DNA from: VXYL01 sp963422285
Lineage (GTDB): Bacteria > Pseudomonadota > Gammaproteobacteria > Pseudomonadales > Azotimanducaceae
Length of the DNA stretch: 64,000 bases
Assembly: GCA_963422285.2 (NCBI GenBank)
Contig: CAXXJO010000002.1
Coordinates: 620,001-684,000, forward strand
Direction of reading: 5' to 3'
The notes under the pieces are model-generated. The model did no database searches. It was not told the DNA's origin and worked only from the letters and a program-made list of their open reading frames with translations. Below are positions 26,603 to 34,838 of the stretch, piece by piece. Position 1 is the stretch's first letter. Each line of letters opens with the position of its first letter. The translations under genes and the position numbers were made by a program.

Positions 26603-27613
26603 GTGCCCAAAGCAACCATCTGGGACATCGCCGAGCGGGCCGGCGTTTCCATCAAAACCGTCTCGCGCGTGGTCAACCAGGAGCCGAACGTGCGGGCCGA
26701 AACTCGCGCCAAGGTGATCGCGGCGGTGCGTGCGTTGCAGTACGAGCCGCACCCGTCGGCGCGGAGCCTCGCCAGCAAGCGCACGTTCTCCATCGGAGTG
26801 ATATACGAAACACCTCTTGAATTCAGCTACGTAAAGAAACTGCTCGAGGGTGTCTTCGCAGTCTGCGAGAAAAGCGGCTACGTGCTGTTGTTGCGTCCGT
26901 GCAATGCCGAGCCTACGGCGGACGACGTGCGTCGTTTCGTCACGCAGACGCGCATCGACGGGGTGCTGTTGCCGGCGCCTGTGGGCGACAGCGAAGAAGT
27001 CACCGACACGCTCGTCGAGCTGGACACGCCGTTCGTGCGGATCTCGCCGAGGACCGTACGCGACGGCTGGACGTCCGTAAGCCCCGACGACGAGGATGCC
27101 TGCTACGCGCTCACCGAACATGTGCTCTCCTTCGGCCACTCGCGCATCGGCTTCTTGCGCGGCGACCCGCGCCACGGCGCCGCCGCCAACCGTCTGGCCG
27201 GATACGGGCGCTGCCTGCGCACCCACGGCGTCACCGAAGATCCGGTGTTGGCCGTGGACGGACGGTTCAACTTCGAGTCCGGCAAGCGCGGCGCCCACGA
27301 ACTGTTGCAATTGATGGATCGGCCCACCGCCATCATCGCCAGCAACGACGACATGGCCGCCGGCGCGATCGTGGCGGCACGGGAACTGGGGCTCGATGTG
27401 CCTAAGGATCTCTCCGTGGTCGGCTTCGACGATTCTCCGACGGCTTTGCACACGTGGCCGCCGCTCACCACGGTGCGGCAACCCATTGCCGACATCGCGG
27501 GGGCGGCGGCACGGCTCTTGATCGACCGCTTGCGGGGCGAAGGCGACCAGCCGCGGCATGTGGCGATGGCGTGCGAGTTGGTGGTGCGCGGCTCCATGGC
27601 CCCCCTGCCCTGA
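26603..27613 (+). CDS. LacI-family transcriptional regulator
   Basis: 336 residues from GTG 26603 (PKATIWDIAERAGVSIKTVS, the typical LacI start; a TTG at 26564 is upstream in frame). The N-terminal HTH (DIAERAGVSIKTVSRVVNQ) is followed by a hinge helix (PSARSLASKRT) and a periplasmic-binding-like sugar sensor domain ending PLTTVRQPIADIAGAAARLL. It probably represses the secreted glycoside hydrolase gene 60 bases downstream in the same direction. Ligand likely a saccharide. Confidence 0.93.
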   Translation: MPKATIWDIAERAGVSIKTVSRVVNQEPNVRAETRAKVIAAVRALQYEPHPSARSLASKRTFSIGVIYETPLEFSYVKKLLEGVFAVCEKSGYVLLLRPCNAEPTADDVRRFVTQTRIDGVLLPAPVGDSEEVTDTLVELDTPFVRISPRTVRDGWTSVSPDDEDACYALTEHVLSFGHSRIGFLRGDPRHGAAANRLAGYGRCLRTHGVTEDPVLAVDGRFNFESGKRGAHELLQLMDRPTAIIASNDDMAAGAIVAARELGLDVPKDLSVVGFDDSPTALHTWPPLTTVRQPIADIAGAAARLLIDRLRGEGDQPRHVAMACELVVRGSMAPLP

Positions 27614-27673
27614 AGGGCGCGCATCGTCCAAGCCGCCCGCGCAACCCAAGCCCAGCTCCACCTGCCCGCGCTT

Positions 27674-28981
27674 GTGAAAACACACCGCAGCAAGGATGGA
27701 TGGACGCTGCCGGCGCTCGCGCTCGTCGGGTTGGCGGGTACGGGAGGCGCATGGGCCGAAGCGATCAAGGTGGAGGTGGCAAGCGACGGGAATCGCCATC
27801 AGCTCATGCGCGGCGGCACCCCGTATCTGGTGAAAGGCGCCGGCGCCGGCGGCGTGGACTTCGCCACGCTTGCCGAGCGCGGCGGCAACTCCGTGCGCAC
27901 CTGGGGCATCGACATGGCACAGACCAAACTCGACGCTGCCCATCGGCACGGACTTACGGTGTCGATGGGTCTGCCGGTGGGCGCCGAACGGTTCGGGTTC
28001 GACTACGGCGACGAAGTCGCAGTGAACGCACAGCGTCGAAGTGTCCAAGCCGCGGTGCGGCGCTACAGAAAACACCCGGCCTTGCTATTGTGGATCATCG
28101 GCAACGAGTTGGACCACGGCGCTGCCGACCTTGCGGTCTACGACGAGGTGAACGCGCTCTCAGGGTTGATTCGCAAACTGGACCCCAACCACCCCACCAC
28201 CACGACGGTCACCGGCGCTGCCATCGACAACCTGGACGAAATCGCCCGCCGCACACCGGCCGTGGACTTCCTGAGCTTGCAGCTTTACGGCGCCTTGGCC
28301 GTGCTGTCCGATTACGCAGAGAAGCTGGACGGCAAGCCGTTCATGGTTACCGAGTGGGGCCCGCTCGGCCATTGGGAGGTCGGCCGCACATCCTGGGATG
28401 CACCCGTGGAGCAGGACAGCGCGGAAAAGGGGCGCTACTATCTGATGGGCTATCAGCGGTGGATCGCGCCGTTGCTGGATCAAGGGCTGGGCTCCTACGT
28501 CTTCCTGTGGGGGCAAAAGCAGGAACGCACACCTACCTGGTACAGCATGTTCACCGAAAGCGGCGAGGCGACAGCGACGCTGGACGCGATGCAGCAGGCG
28601 TGGACCGGCGAGTGGCCCGCTAACCGCGCGCCGACGCTGAAGTCCATGCACCTCGACGGCAAGACGAAGCACGAAAACGCCACCCTGCGCCCGGGCCTGC
28701 GCTACCCGGCATCGGTGCAGGTAGAGGATGCGGAGAACGACGCCGTCACCTACCGCTGGCGCATCAAGCCGGAAAGCAAAGCCACCGCGGAAGGTGGCGA
28801 CCGCGAGGCGCCGATTCCCGACCTGGAGGGTTTGATCGAGAACCCGTTCGGGCGGCGAACCGTCCTCACTGCGCCGAAGACGCTCGGCGCGTACCGGTTG
28901 TTCGTGACGGCCTACGACGGCGCAGGCAACGCAGCCTACGCGAACATCCCGTTCCGGGTCGCCCACCGACCGCGACGATGA
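27674..28981 (+). CDS. Secreted TIM-barrel glycoside hydrolase
   Basis: 435 residues from GTG 27674. Signal peptide WTLPALALVGLAGTGGAWA. The TIM barrel carries the acid/base Glu in LLLWIIGNELDHG and the nucleophile Glu in FMVTEWGPLGHWEV, the clan GH-A arrangement, closest in feel to GH2 C-terminal barrels without the beta-sandwich. An Ig/FN3-like C-terminal domain (about 330-430: ASVQVEDAENDAVTYRWRI) follows. Likely acts on a polysaccharide outside the cytoplasm under control of the adjacent LacI regulator. Confidence 0.75.
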   Translation: MKTHRSKDGWTLPALALVGLAGTGGAWAEAIKVEVASDGNRHQLMRGGTPYLVKGAGAGGVDFATLAERGGNSVRTWGIDMAQTKLDAAHRHGLTVSMGLPVGAERFGFDYGDEVAVNAQRRSVQAAVRRYRKHPALLLWIIGNELDHGAADLAVYDEVNALSGLIRKLDPNHPTTTTVTGAAIDNLDEIARRTPAVDFLSLQLYGALAVLSDYAEKLDGKPFMVTEWGPLGHWEVGRTSWDAPVEQDSAEKGRYYLMGYQRWIAPLLDQGLGSYVFLWGQKQERTPTWYSMFTESGEATATLDAMQQAWTGEWPANRAPTLKSMHLDGKTKHENATLRPGLRYPASVQVEDAENDAVTYRWRIKPESKATAEGGDREAPIPDLEGLIENPFGRRTVLTAPKTLGAYRLFVTAYDGAGNAAYANIPFRVAHRPRR

Positions 28982-29546
28982 CCTAGCGGGCAGGCCGATC
29001 CGCGTTGATAGGCGTTGGATGCAGGCCCGGCAAAAGACCTCGTGCGTTTCAAGCGGGCCCCGCCGCGGTCGGCGACAGTGGCGACGGCTGGGAGCTGCTC
29101 GTCCGCGTCGATCGTTCCGGAAACTGCGAATAGGAATGGGAGCTATACACAAGAGAATCCTGCGATCGCGGCATCCGGTCGACGGATCGACGCGATCCGC
29201 CGACAGACGTTTTTCTCTGGCCGGACGCCTCGACCGGGAACACCGCAGCCGCGCATCGATGCCAGGATCCTCTAAGGAAAGCCTGAACAACCCGGGGTTC
29301 GGTGGGCGCCGGGGCGGTTGCCATGGTTGTTCGAAGCGCGAAGAGCAGTCCGGCATGCGAAGCGTTGCTTGTTCCTGGCCAAGCGGCCCACCTGCCGCCG
29401 CCTAGCCGTCGCGCGAGATTCCACAGCCCCCGCTGCGGAGTTCTTCGCGGCGCGCACCCGCCGGCCAGTTTGCTGCCGTTGCCGATACGATAGCGAAGGG
29501 TCGATATCTACCCAACTGGGTATTCGGAAGAGAGGGCGATACGTGT
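28982..29546. other. Intergenic gap without recognisable gene
   Basis: 565 bases. A block near 29275-29330 (AAGCCTGAACAACC) resembles insertion-sequence ends seen in proteobacteria, but no transposase is readable. Short frames on both strands are not family-like. Confidence 0.35.
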
Positions 29547-29966
29547 ATGGCGACGCCAGATGAGGTTTACAGGAAGTTCGGCGAAACGTATGAAGCCGCC
29601 CAGCTTTTAGAGACTGAGCTGGGCACGTTGCTCCTGAAGCGCAAGTGCATTGATGCTGGTCTCTTTGAAGATTCCGATCCGAACAGAGCGACTGCAATCT
29701 ACAAGCAGGTCAACAAGCAGTCTCTTGGCCAACTGATTGGGTCCCTCGGTTCAATCGGCGATTCCATAGTCAATCTCGAGCAACTGCTCAGCGCTGCGGT
29801 GGCGTCGCGCAATAGACTGACACACGCCTTCTACTTGCAACACAACTTCCGCATAAACTCCGAGCATGGCCGTGACGCGATGCTTCGCGACTTGCAGGTG
29901 ATCCACGAGAATCTGCTGGAAGCATACATACAAGGCAGCCTTGCTCCTTTCCGGAGTCGACCTTGA
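29547..29966 (+). CDS. Small HEPN-like protein
   Basis: 139 residues, predicted mostly helical. R88-N-R-L-T-H93 within ASRNRLTHAFY fits the R-N-x-x-x-H motif of HEPN RNases. The coding sequence is visibly less GC-rich than its neighbours (EDSDPNRATAIYKQVNKQ), suggesting acquisition. No MNT nucleotidyltransferase partner is next to it. A GAGAGGG site lies upstream. HEPN assignment rests on the single motif and helix content. Confidence 0.5.
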   Translation: MATPDEVYRKFGETYEAAQLLETELGTLLLKRKCIDAGLFEDSDPNRATAIYKQVNKQSLGQLIGSLGSIGDSIVNLEQLLSAAVASRNRLTHAFYLQHNFRINSEHGRDAMLRDLQVIHENLLEAYIQGSLAPFRSRP

Positions 29967-30435
29967 GCAGCTTGTCGCAGAGCAAGGCGATAGCACACTG
30001 CCTAGCGGCCATCTGCCAATCCGGACATAGCACACCACATCGGGTTCCATGTTGTCGAACAAGATAACGTTCTTGGCCCGCGGCTTGCTCTCGCGGGCAA
30101 GGCGCACGGCGAGGTCAACGGTGGGCACGGCCGGGTACCTTCGTCGTTCTCCACACCCCTTCGGGCCGGGCCTCGTGTACGCGCCGAGCGAAGGTGAACT
30201 TCAATTTGTCGGTCACGGCCACAGCTCCTGTTCGTGCCGCGCGGCTGGGCGGTAGTACAGGAAGCAGCCGCAGCGGGGCTTCTCCAAGGCAGCCTCTTGG
30301 CGTTGCGCGATGCTCGTAGAGTGGGGCGTGGCAACACTCGGCAAACCGAAGGGCCTCGCGCGGGCGAAGTCGGGCTTCCGATTTGTCCGCCGGCCGTGGA
30401 CAATGCGGGGCTTTCGCTTGAACGAGAGAAGAGAC
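29967..30435 (-). pseudogene. Unassigned minus-strand gene remnants
   Basis: On the minus strand segments read like real protein but in different frames: LEKPRCGCFLYYRPAARHEQ, DKLKFTFARRVHEARPEGVW and VDLAVRLARESKPRAKNVIL followed by FDNMEPDVVCYV. They are too protein-like for chance but have no start and several frame breaks. They may belong to the same decayed locus as the DUF499 and DUF1156 ghosts 3-4 kb away. Not assigned to a family. Confidence 0.35.
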
Positions 30436-32829
30436 GTGGCCAAAGCCTACCAGGGACTTCGCGTAGTCGATCTGTCGGATCGCCTGTCCGGAGCTTGGGC
30501 GGCGCGGCTGTTCGGGGATTTCGGTGCCGACGTCATTCTCGTCGAGCCGCCGGAAGGCCATCCGCTGCGGCACGAGCCGCCATTCCTCCGTGGCGAGATC
30601 GGCAGCGAACGTTCGCTGCTGCACGCCTACGCGAACTGGAACAAGCGGTCGATGGTGGCCAACGGGGAATCCGACATCGCCGACCTTTGCGCGTCGTCCG
30701 ACGTCGTCGTCACCACCGGCGTCGTGCCGGCCGGCATTCCGACGGGTGCCGTGCATCTGTCCATCACGCCTCACGGCTTGGCCGGCCCTCTCGCCGACGT
30801 GCCAGGCAACAACCTCACCCACTGCGCCCGGGTGGGCTGGAGCACGATCAACAAGCTGGCCGACGACGCGCCCCTGCAACTGCCCGTGCGGCAGACCGGC
30901 TACATCGCCGGCGTGGCCGGATTCATCGCCGCGGCCGCGGCGCTGTACCGGGGCGGCGGCGAACGGCTGGAGGTGAGCGAGATCGAAGCCGCGGCGCTCA
31001 CCTGCGCGCCGTGGGCAGTGATGGGCATCTTCATCAACGGCCGCGATGGCGGCGCCGCGGCGTTCGGGCCGAACGGGGTTCGCCAGCGCGGCCGGCCGGG
31101 GCCGCTGTGGCATGCCGCGGACGGTCTCGTCAACTACGGCTACGGCGACTGGCAGCAGTGGACGCCGGCCTTGCGCTTCCTGGGCCTCGACGAGCTAGCC
31201 GAGGACGAACGCTTCATCAGCGCCTGGGGCCGCCACCAGCAGGATGCGCGCTCAGTGCGCGCTGGTCTCGCCGAAGCGTCCGCCACGCGCCCCAAGTGGG
31301 AACTGTTTCACGGCCTCGCCAAGCTGCGCTGCATATCCGGCGTGGTGCAGAACGCCGAGGAACTGCGGCATAGCGACCAGCTCGACGCCCGCGGCTTCAT
31401 CGTCGAAACCCGCGTCGACGGCCGCGCCGCCCATGCCGCCGGCGCACCGGCCAAGCTCTCCGCGACGCCGTGGTCGCTGGAGCGCCCGGCACCGAGACTT
31501 GGCGAACACAACGGCAGCCTGTCGAAACCAGTTGCGCGGAGCGTGGCAGTGGACGACCCGCACCGGGAATCGGGCAATGGCCAGCCGCTCGCCGATGTGC
31601 GCGTACTTTGCTTCACCCAGGCGTGGGCTGGAACCTTCGCCACCGAACTGCTTGCCCTGCTCGGTGCCGACGTGGTGCAAATCGAGACCGTGCGGCGTCC
31701 GGATGTATGGCGTGGTGCCGGTGCGCCAGTGCCTCCGGCCGTGCGCAATCCCGACATCGAGCAGACGAGCATCAACACCAACGGCATGTACAACACCGTC
31801 AATCTCAACAAGCGCGCCGTGACCCTGGACGTGGCGCATCCGCGTGGCAAGGACATGCTCTGGCGGCTGATCCCCAGGTTCGATGTGCTGGTGGACAACT
31901 TCAGCCCCCATGTGATGACCGGCTGGGGCATCACCTTGAAGACCCTGCACGAACATCGCCCGGACATGATCTTCGCTTCGGTTTCCGGCTACGGGCGACA
32001 GGGACCGCTGGCGGAATATCCCGCCAACGGCGCCACCACGGAACCCATGGCGGGGCTGGCCTCCATCCACGGCTACCTGGGCGACGAGCCGATGAACACC
32101 GGCGGCCTGATCCCGGATCCCGTCTCCGGCTACTACTTGGCGGCGGCGATCCTGACCGCCCTCAACCACCGCAAGCGCACCGGGGAAGGACAGCGCATCG
32201 ACGCCGCCATGCTGGAAGCCGTGGCCGTGCAGGTAGGCGACGCGGTGCTCGAATACGACGCCAACGGCACGCTGCGCGCCCCCGGCGGCAACCGCCATCC
32301 GCGCTTCGCGCCCCACGGCGTCTACCGCTGCGCCGACGACCAGTGGCTGGCGCTGGCGGCGGAATCCGATGCCGCGTTCGCCAGTCTCGCCAAGCATATC
32401 GGCCAGCCGGCGCTCGCCGCCGACCCGCGGTTTTGCACCAATGCCGAACGCAAGCGCAACGAGGATGCGCTGGACGACATCCTCGCGGCCTGGTTCGCGG
32501 ACCGCGACGCCGCCGGCGAAGCGGACCTCCTAGGCCGGCTGTCGCTGTGCGCGGCCAGATGCGAGCCGTTCAAGCCCGTCTACGCCGACTCCAATCCGCA
32601 GTTCGACGCCCGGCGCTTCCTGGTGCCGGTGACCCATCCCGAGTCCGGCACCCATCTGCTGCCGGTGCTGCCCTGGACCATGGCCGCCACGCCGGACATC
32701 GACGTTCGCCACTCGCCGCGCTTCGGCGAGCACAGCCGGGAAGTGTTCCGGGAAGAGCTTGGCATCGACGACGAGGAGTACGAAGAACTCGTGCGCTTGC
32801 AGGTGACCGGAACGCAGCGGGTGGGGTAA
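30436..32829 (+). CDS. Two-domain family III CoA-transferase (CaiB/BaiF type)
   Basis: 797 residues from GTG 30436, chosen for the GAGAGAAGAG site just upstream (an ATG at 30403 also fits the frame). Two complete CaiB/BaiF domains in one chain, roughly residues 1-385 and 410-790, starting GLRVVDLSDRLSGAWAARLF and DVRVLCFTQAWAGTFATELL. The second has the catalytic-type Asp (GLIPDPVSGYYLAA). The first has GYIAGVAGFIAAAA at that place with no Asp, so it looks non-catalytic and may only support dimer-like packing. Family members move CoA between carboxylic acids. Partner substrates unknown. Confidence 0.88.
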   Translation: MAKAYQGLRVVDLSDRLSGAWAARLFGDFGADVILVEPPEGHPLRHEPPFLRGEIGSERSLLHAYANWNKRSMVANGESDIADLCASSDVVVTTGVVPAGIPTGAVHLSITPHGLAGPLADVPGNNLTHCARVGWSTINKLADDAPLQLPVRQTGYIAGVAGFIAAAAALYRGGGERLEVSEIEAAALTCAPWAVMGIFINGRDGGAAAFGPNGVRQRGRPGPLWHAADGLVNYGYGDWQQWTPALRFLGLDELAEDERFISAWGRHQQDARSVRAGLAEASATRPKWELFHGLAKLRCISGVVQNAEELRHSDQLDARGFIVETRVDGRAAHAAGAPAKLSATPWSLERPAPRLGEHNGSLSKPVARSVAVDDPHRESGNGQPLADVRVLCFTQAWAGTFATELLALLGADVVQIETVRRPDVWRGAGAPVPPAVRNPDIEQTSINTNGMYNTVNLNKRAVTLDVAHPRGKDMLWRLIPRFDVLVDNFSPHVMTGWGITLKTLHEHRPDMIFASVSGYGRQGPLAEYPANGATTEPMAGLASIHGYLGDEPMNTGGLIPDPVSGYYLAAAILTALNHRKRTGEGQRIDAAMLEAVAVQVGDAVLEYDANGTLRAPGGNRHPRFAPHGVYRCADDQWLALAAESDAAFASLAKHIGQPALAADPRFCTNAERKRNEDALDDILAAWFADRDAAGEADLLGRLSLCAARCEPFKPVYADSNPQFDARRFLVPVTHPESGTHLLPVLPWTMAATPDIDVRHSPRFGEHSREVFREELGIDDEEYEELVRLQVTGTQRVG

Positions 32830-32863
32830 GCTGGACTCTTGGAGTCCGCAGCGCCATGCGCCA
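32830..32863 (+). repeat. 34-bp direct repeat, left copy, with internal palindrome
   Basis: Begins right after the CoA-transferase stop. Contains GGACTC-TTG-GAGTCC. Repeated at 34496-34529 with three mismatches. Could act as a transcription end hairpin or as a recombination border of the enclosed relic island. Confidence 0.75.
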
Positions 32864-32989
32864 GCGCCGCGGCGAGCCCGAAATCAGGACTGCGGGGCAC
32901 CCGGCACCGGCACAGCAGCCGCAACGCCTGCGCCCAAGAAACACTCGCCTCGCCATGAAATCCTACTTGGGCCCGCGGCGGCGAACGCT

Positions 32990-33530
32990 CTCTGGCGATC
33001 GCCTCGGCGCCGGGCGGCGCGGTCTTCGCCGCCGTTCCGAGGGCGGCGACGCCTCGCTCGCCCGCGAGCTGGCGGGCGAGATCGATCCGCGGCGCCGGGC
33101 GTCTTTCGGAAGGGTCCCAGGCATTGCCCACGAAGACGCCGACTCTTGCGCCGGGTGGTTCGGAAACGCCCGCGGCGGCCAGCGGGTCGGACACGCCGGG
33201 CAGGCTCGCGGCCCGGGCGCCCGCGTCGGCGAGACGACAGAGCGCGGTCAGCGTGTGGGTCTTCCCCCGCCGAACTGGGTGACGAGGGTGAGCACAGGAG
33301 ACGTGTTCCGCGTCCCGCCGGCGCAGGACCATGCCGGCACGGCCCTTCAAGGCGCGAGAAGAACCGGGACGGCGCGCGGTAGTCCTGCGCCGCCGTTTCG
33401 GCGGCCACCTCTGCTCGAAGGCGATGGCGAACTCGTCCGGGCTGAACGAGCGGCCTTCCCGCGCCTCCTGGCGGGGCGTGACGACCTTGTGCCAGGGTTC
33501 CCTACTGATCCCTGCTGCGCTCCCCTTGTT
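32990..33530 (-). pseudogene. N-terminal fragment of a DUF499 anti-phage ATPase
   Basis: Assembling three minus-strand frames gives VVTPRQEAREGRSFSPDEFA, VAAETAAQDYRAPSRFFSR, ALKGRAGMVLRR, SPVLTLVTQFGGGKTHTLTA (Walker A), SLPGVSDPLAAAGVSEPPGA, RVGVFVGNAWDPSERR, IDLARQLAGERGVAALG. This is the order of the N-terminus of DUF499 ATP-binding proteins found with DUF1156 methylases in anti-phage loci. At least three frame breaks occur (one inside the P-loop), and homology ends after about 180 residues. No functional product. Confidence 0.7.
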
Positions 33531-33879
33531 TCGCTGATCTTACCCGCACACGTTTTCCGGTAACGACGATGATCGCGCCTGCGCGCATCGCAGCGCCGTG
33601 ACGTGCGATCAGGTTCAGCATGGCTTGCGCTTCTTCAGTGGCTGTCAATCCGTCAAGCCGCACGATGCAGGGATGCGGCAGGCGGAGCAAAAAGACGAGC
33701 TCCCCGAAGTCCTTGTCCTCGGTGACGAGCACGCGCTCTTCTCGGTATGCGAGGGCGAGCAACGCCTCGTCCGAGGCGTTCGCATATCCATCGCGGGCAG
33801 AGAGAACATCGTGCCCGAGGTCAGCCAGCGTCCTGTGCAAAACGCGCGATGCCACGCACGCATCGAGAAGAAACCTCAC
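33502..33879 (-). CDS. DUF5615 PIN-like toxin
   Basis: 125 residues, GTG start overlapping the DUF433 stop. RFLLDACVASRVLHRTLADL with the first PIN aspartate, then DEALLALAYREERVLVTEDK and DFGELVFLL with the second acidic cluster, then LPHPCIVRL. DUF5615 proteins are PIN-fold ribonuclease-like toxins paired with DUF433 proteins. The reading frame is intact although every neighbour in the island is broken. Confidence 0.82.
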   Translation of the reverse strand: MRFLLDACVASRVLHRTLADLGHDVLSARDGYANASDEALLALAYREERVLVTEDKDFGELVFLLRLPHPCIVRLDGLTATEEAQAMLNLIARHGAAMRAGAIIVVTGKRVRVRSAKQGERSRDQ

Positions 33880-34133
33880 GAAACCTCTCGGACGGCGAGA
33901 CGATCATAGACATGCTCACCGGCCAGCGAACGATGGGCGAAGATCAGACACGCGCGGATGTCCTCCGGTTCGAGAAACGGATACTCGCTAAGTATCGTCT
34001 CCGCGGTATCTCCCGCCGCCAGCTTCCCCAGGACATGCTCCACAGCGACCCGCATGTCGCGGATGATCGGCTTGCCGCCAAAAACGTCGGCGCGGACCGT
34101 GATGCGATCGAGCAGTTCGGTCTCTTGAGTCAT
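33876..34133 (-). CDS. DUF433 antitoxin
   Basis: 85 residues from ATG 34133, fixed by AAGGAGGAA six bases upstream. LLDRITVRADVFGGKPIIRD, VAVEHVLGKLAAGDTAETIL and YPFLEPEDIRACLIFA are the full DUF433 signature, a compact HTH-like fold. It is the partner of the DUF5615 toxin downstream with a 4-base overlap, so antitoxin is made first. Relatives often sit between DUF1156 and DUF499 genes. Confidence 0.88.
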   Translation of the reverse strand: MTQETELLDRITVRADVFGGKPIIRDMRVAVEHVLGKLAAGDTAETILSEYPFLEPEDIRACLIFAHRSLAGEHVYDRLAVREVS

Positions 34134-34267
34134 GGTTTCCTCCTTCGGTTCCGTTTCTCGGGCTTCGGCAATCCGGTCGGATGACACCTGCCGTGTCCTT
34201 GGTCATGCCGGTCTGGCGGGAGAGATCCACCACCGCGTTGACGTTTATTTATCGCAATCGCCACGCG

Positions 34268-34480
34268 TCACCTCGGCACACCCAGGAGCATGGCCCCGAG
34301 CAGCCGCTTCTCCTGCCCGCCGCGAGGGTACAGGGCGGACAGCGCGTTGGCGAGGCGCAGGAACTCGGGACCGCGATCCTGCTCGGCGCCGAGCGGCGCC
34401 CGCAGCGCATTGGCGTGGCCGCTGGCCTGCAAGAGCATGGCCGCAGGCACACGGTCCAGCACGGTAGCTTCAATCGATTG
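34268..34480 (-). pseudogene. C-terminal fragment of a DUF1156 DNA methylase
   Basis: Reads QSIEATVLDRVPAAMLLQAS, GHANALRAPLGAEQDRGPEF, LRLANALSALYPRGGQEKRL, LGAMLLGVPR and stops. This matches the C-terminal tail of DUF1156 (anti-phage associated) methylases. Upstream homology is cut by the 34-bp repeat at 34496. A further protein-like scrap (RECFAPFGGVDLESPTREPP) lies on the same strand near 34636-34700 in another frame. The 5' nine-tenths of the gene are gone. Confidence 0.6.
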
Positions 34481-34495
34481 AAGATTCGACGTGCT

Positions 34496-34529
34496 GCCGG
34501 ACTCTTGGAGTCCGCAGCACCATGTGCCA
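34496..34529 (+). repeat. 34-bp direct repeat, right copy
   Basis: Same orientation as 32830-32863, with the identical GGACTC-TTG-GAGTCC core. The two copies bracket the DUF499 fragment, the DUF433-DUF5615 pair and the DUF1156 tail, about 1.66 kb. Confidence 0.75.
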
Positions 34530-34838
34530 TCGTCGCGATCTGGCAAACGGCTTGCGCGATCGGCCATTCCGCGCTGCGCCGATCGGACGCAACGGCGGGG
34601 TCGAGAACGACCATGGGCGCGCCTCAACCGAGCCTGGGCGGCTCGCGCGTCGGCGATTCGAGATCCACGCCGCCGAAGGGCGCGAAGCATTCACGGGTGA
34701 AGCGACTAGATTCTCGGTCCGGCCCTGCCGGCCGACAGCATGGCAGGGCGAACTTCCTACAGTCGCTTGGGGCGATCTCGCTTTCCTGCGCAAAAAGATG
34801 CGGTCAAAGTGGCCGGACCGCAACTTCGGGGCATCGTC

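Noticed and set aside
29275..29330. Insertion-sequence end
   Set aside because: Only a short resemblance (AAGCCTGAACAACC); no transposase, inverted partner or target duplication found.
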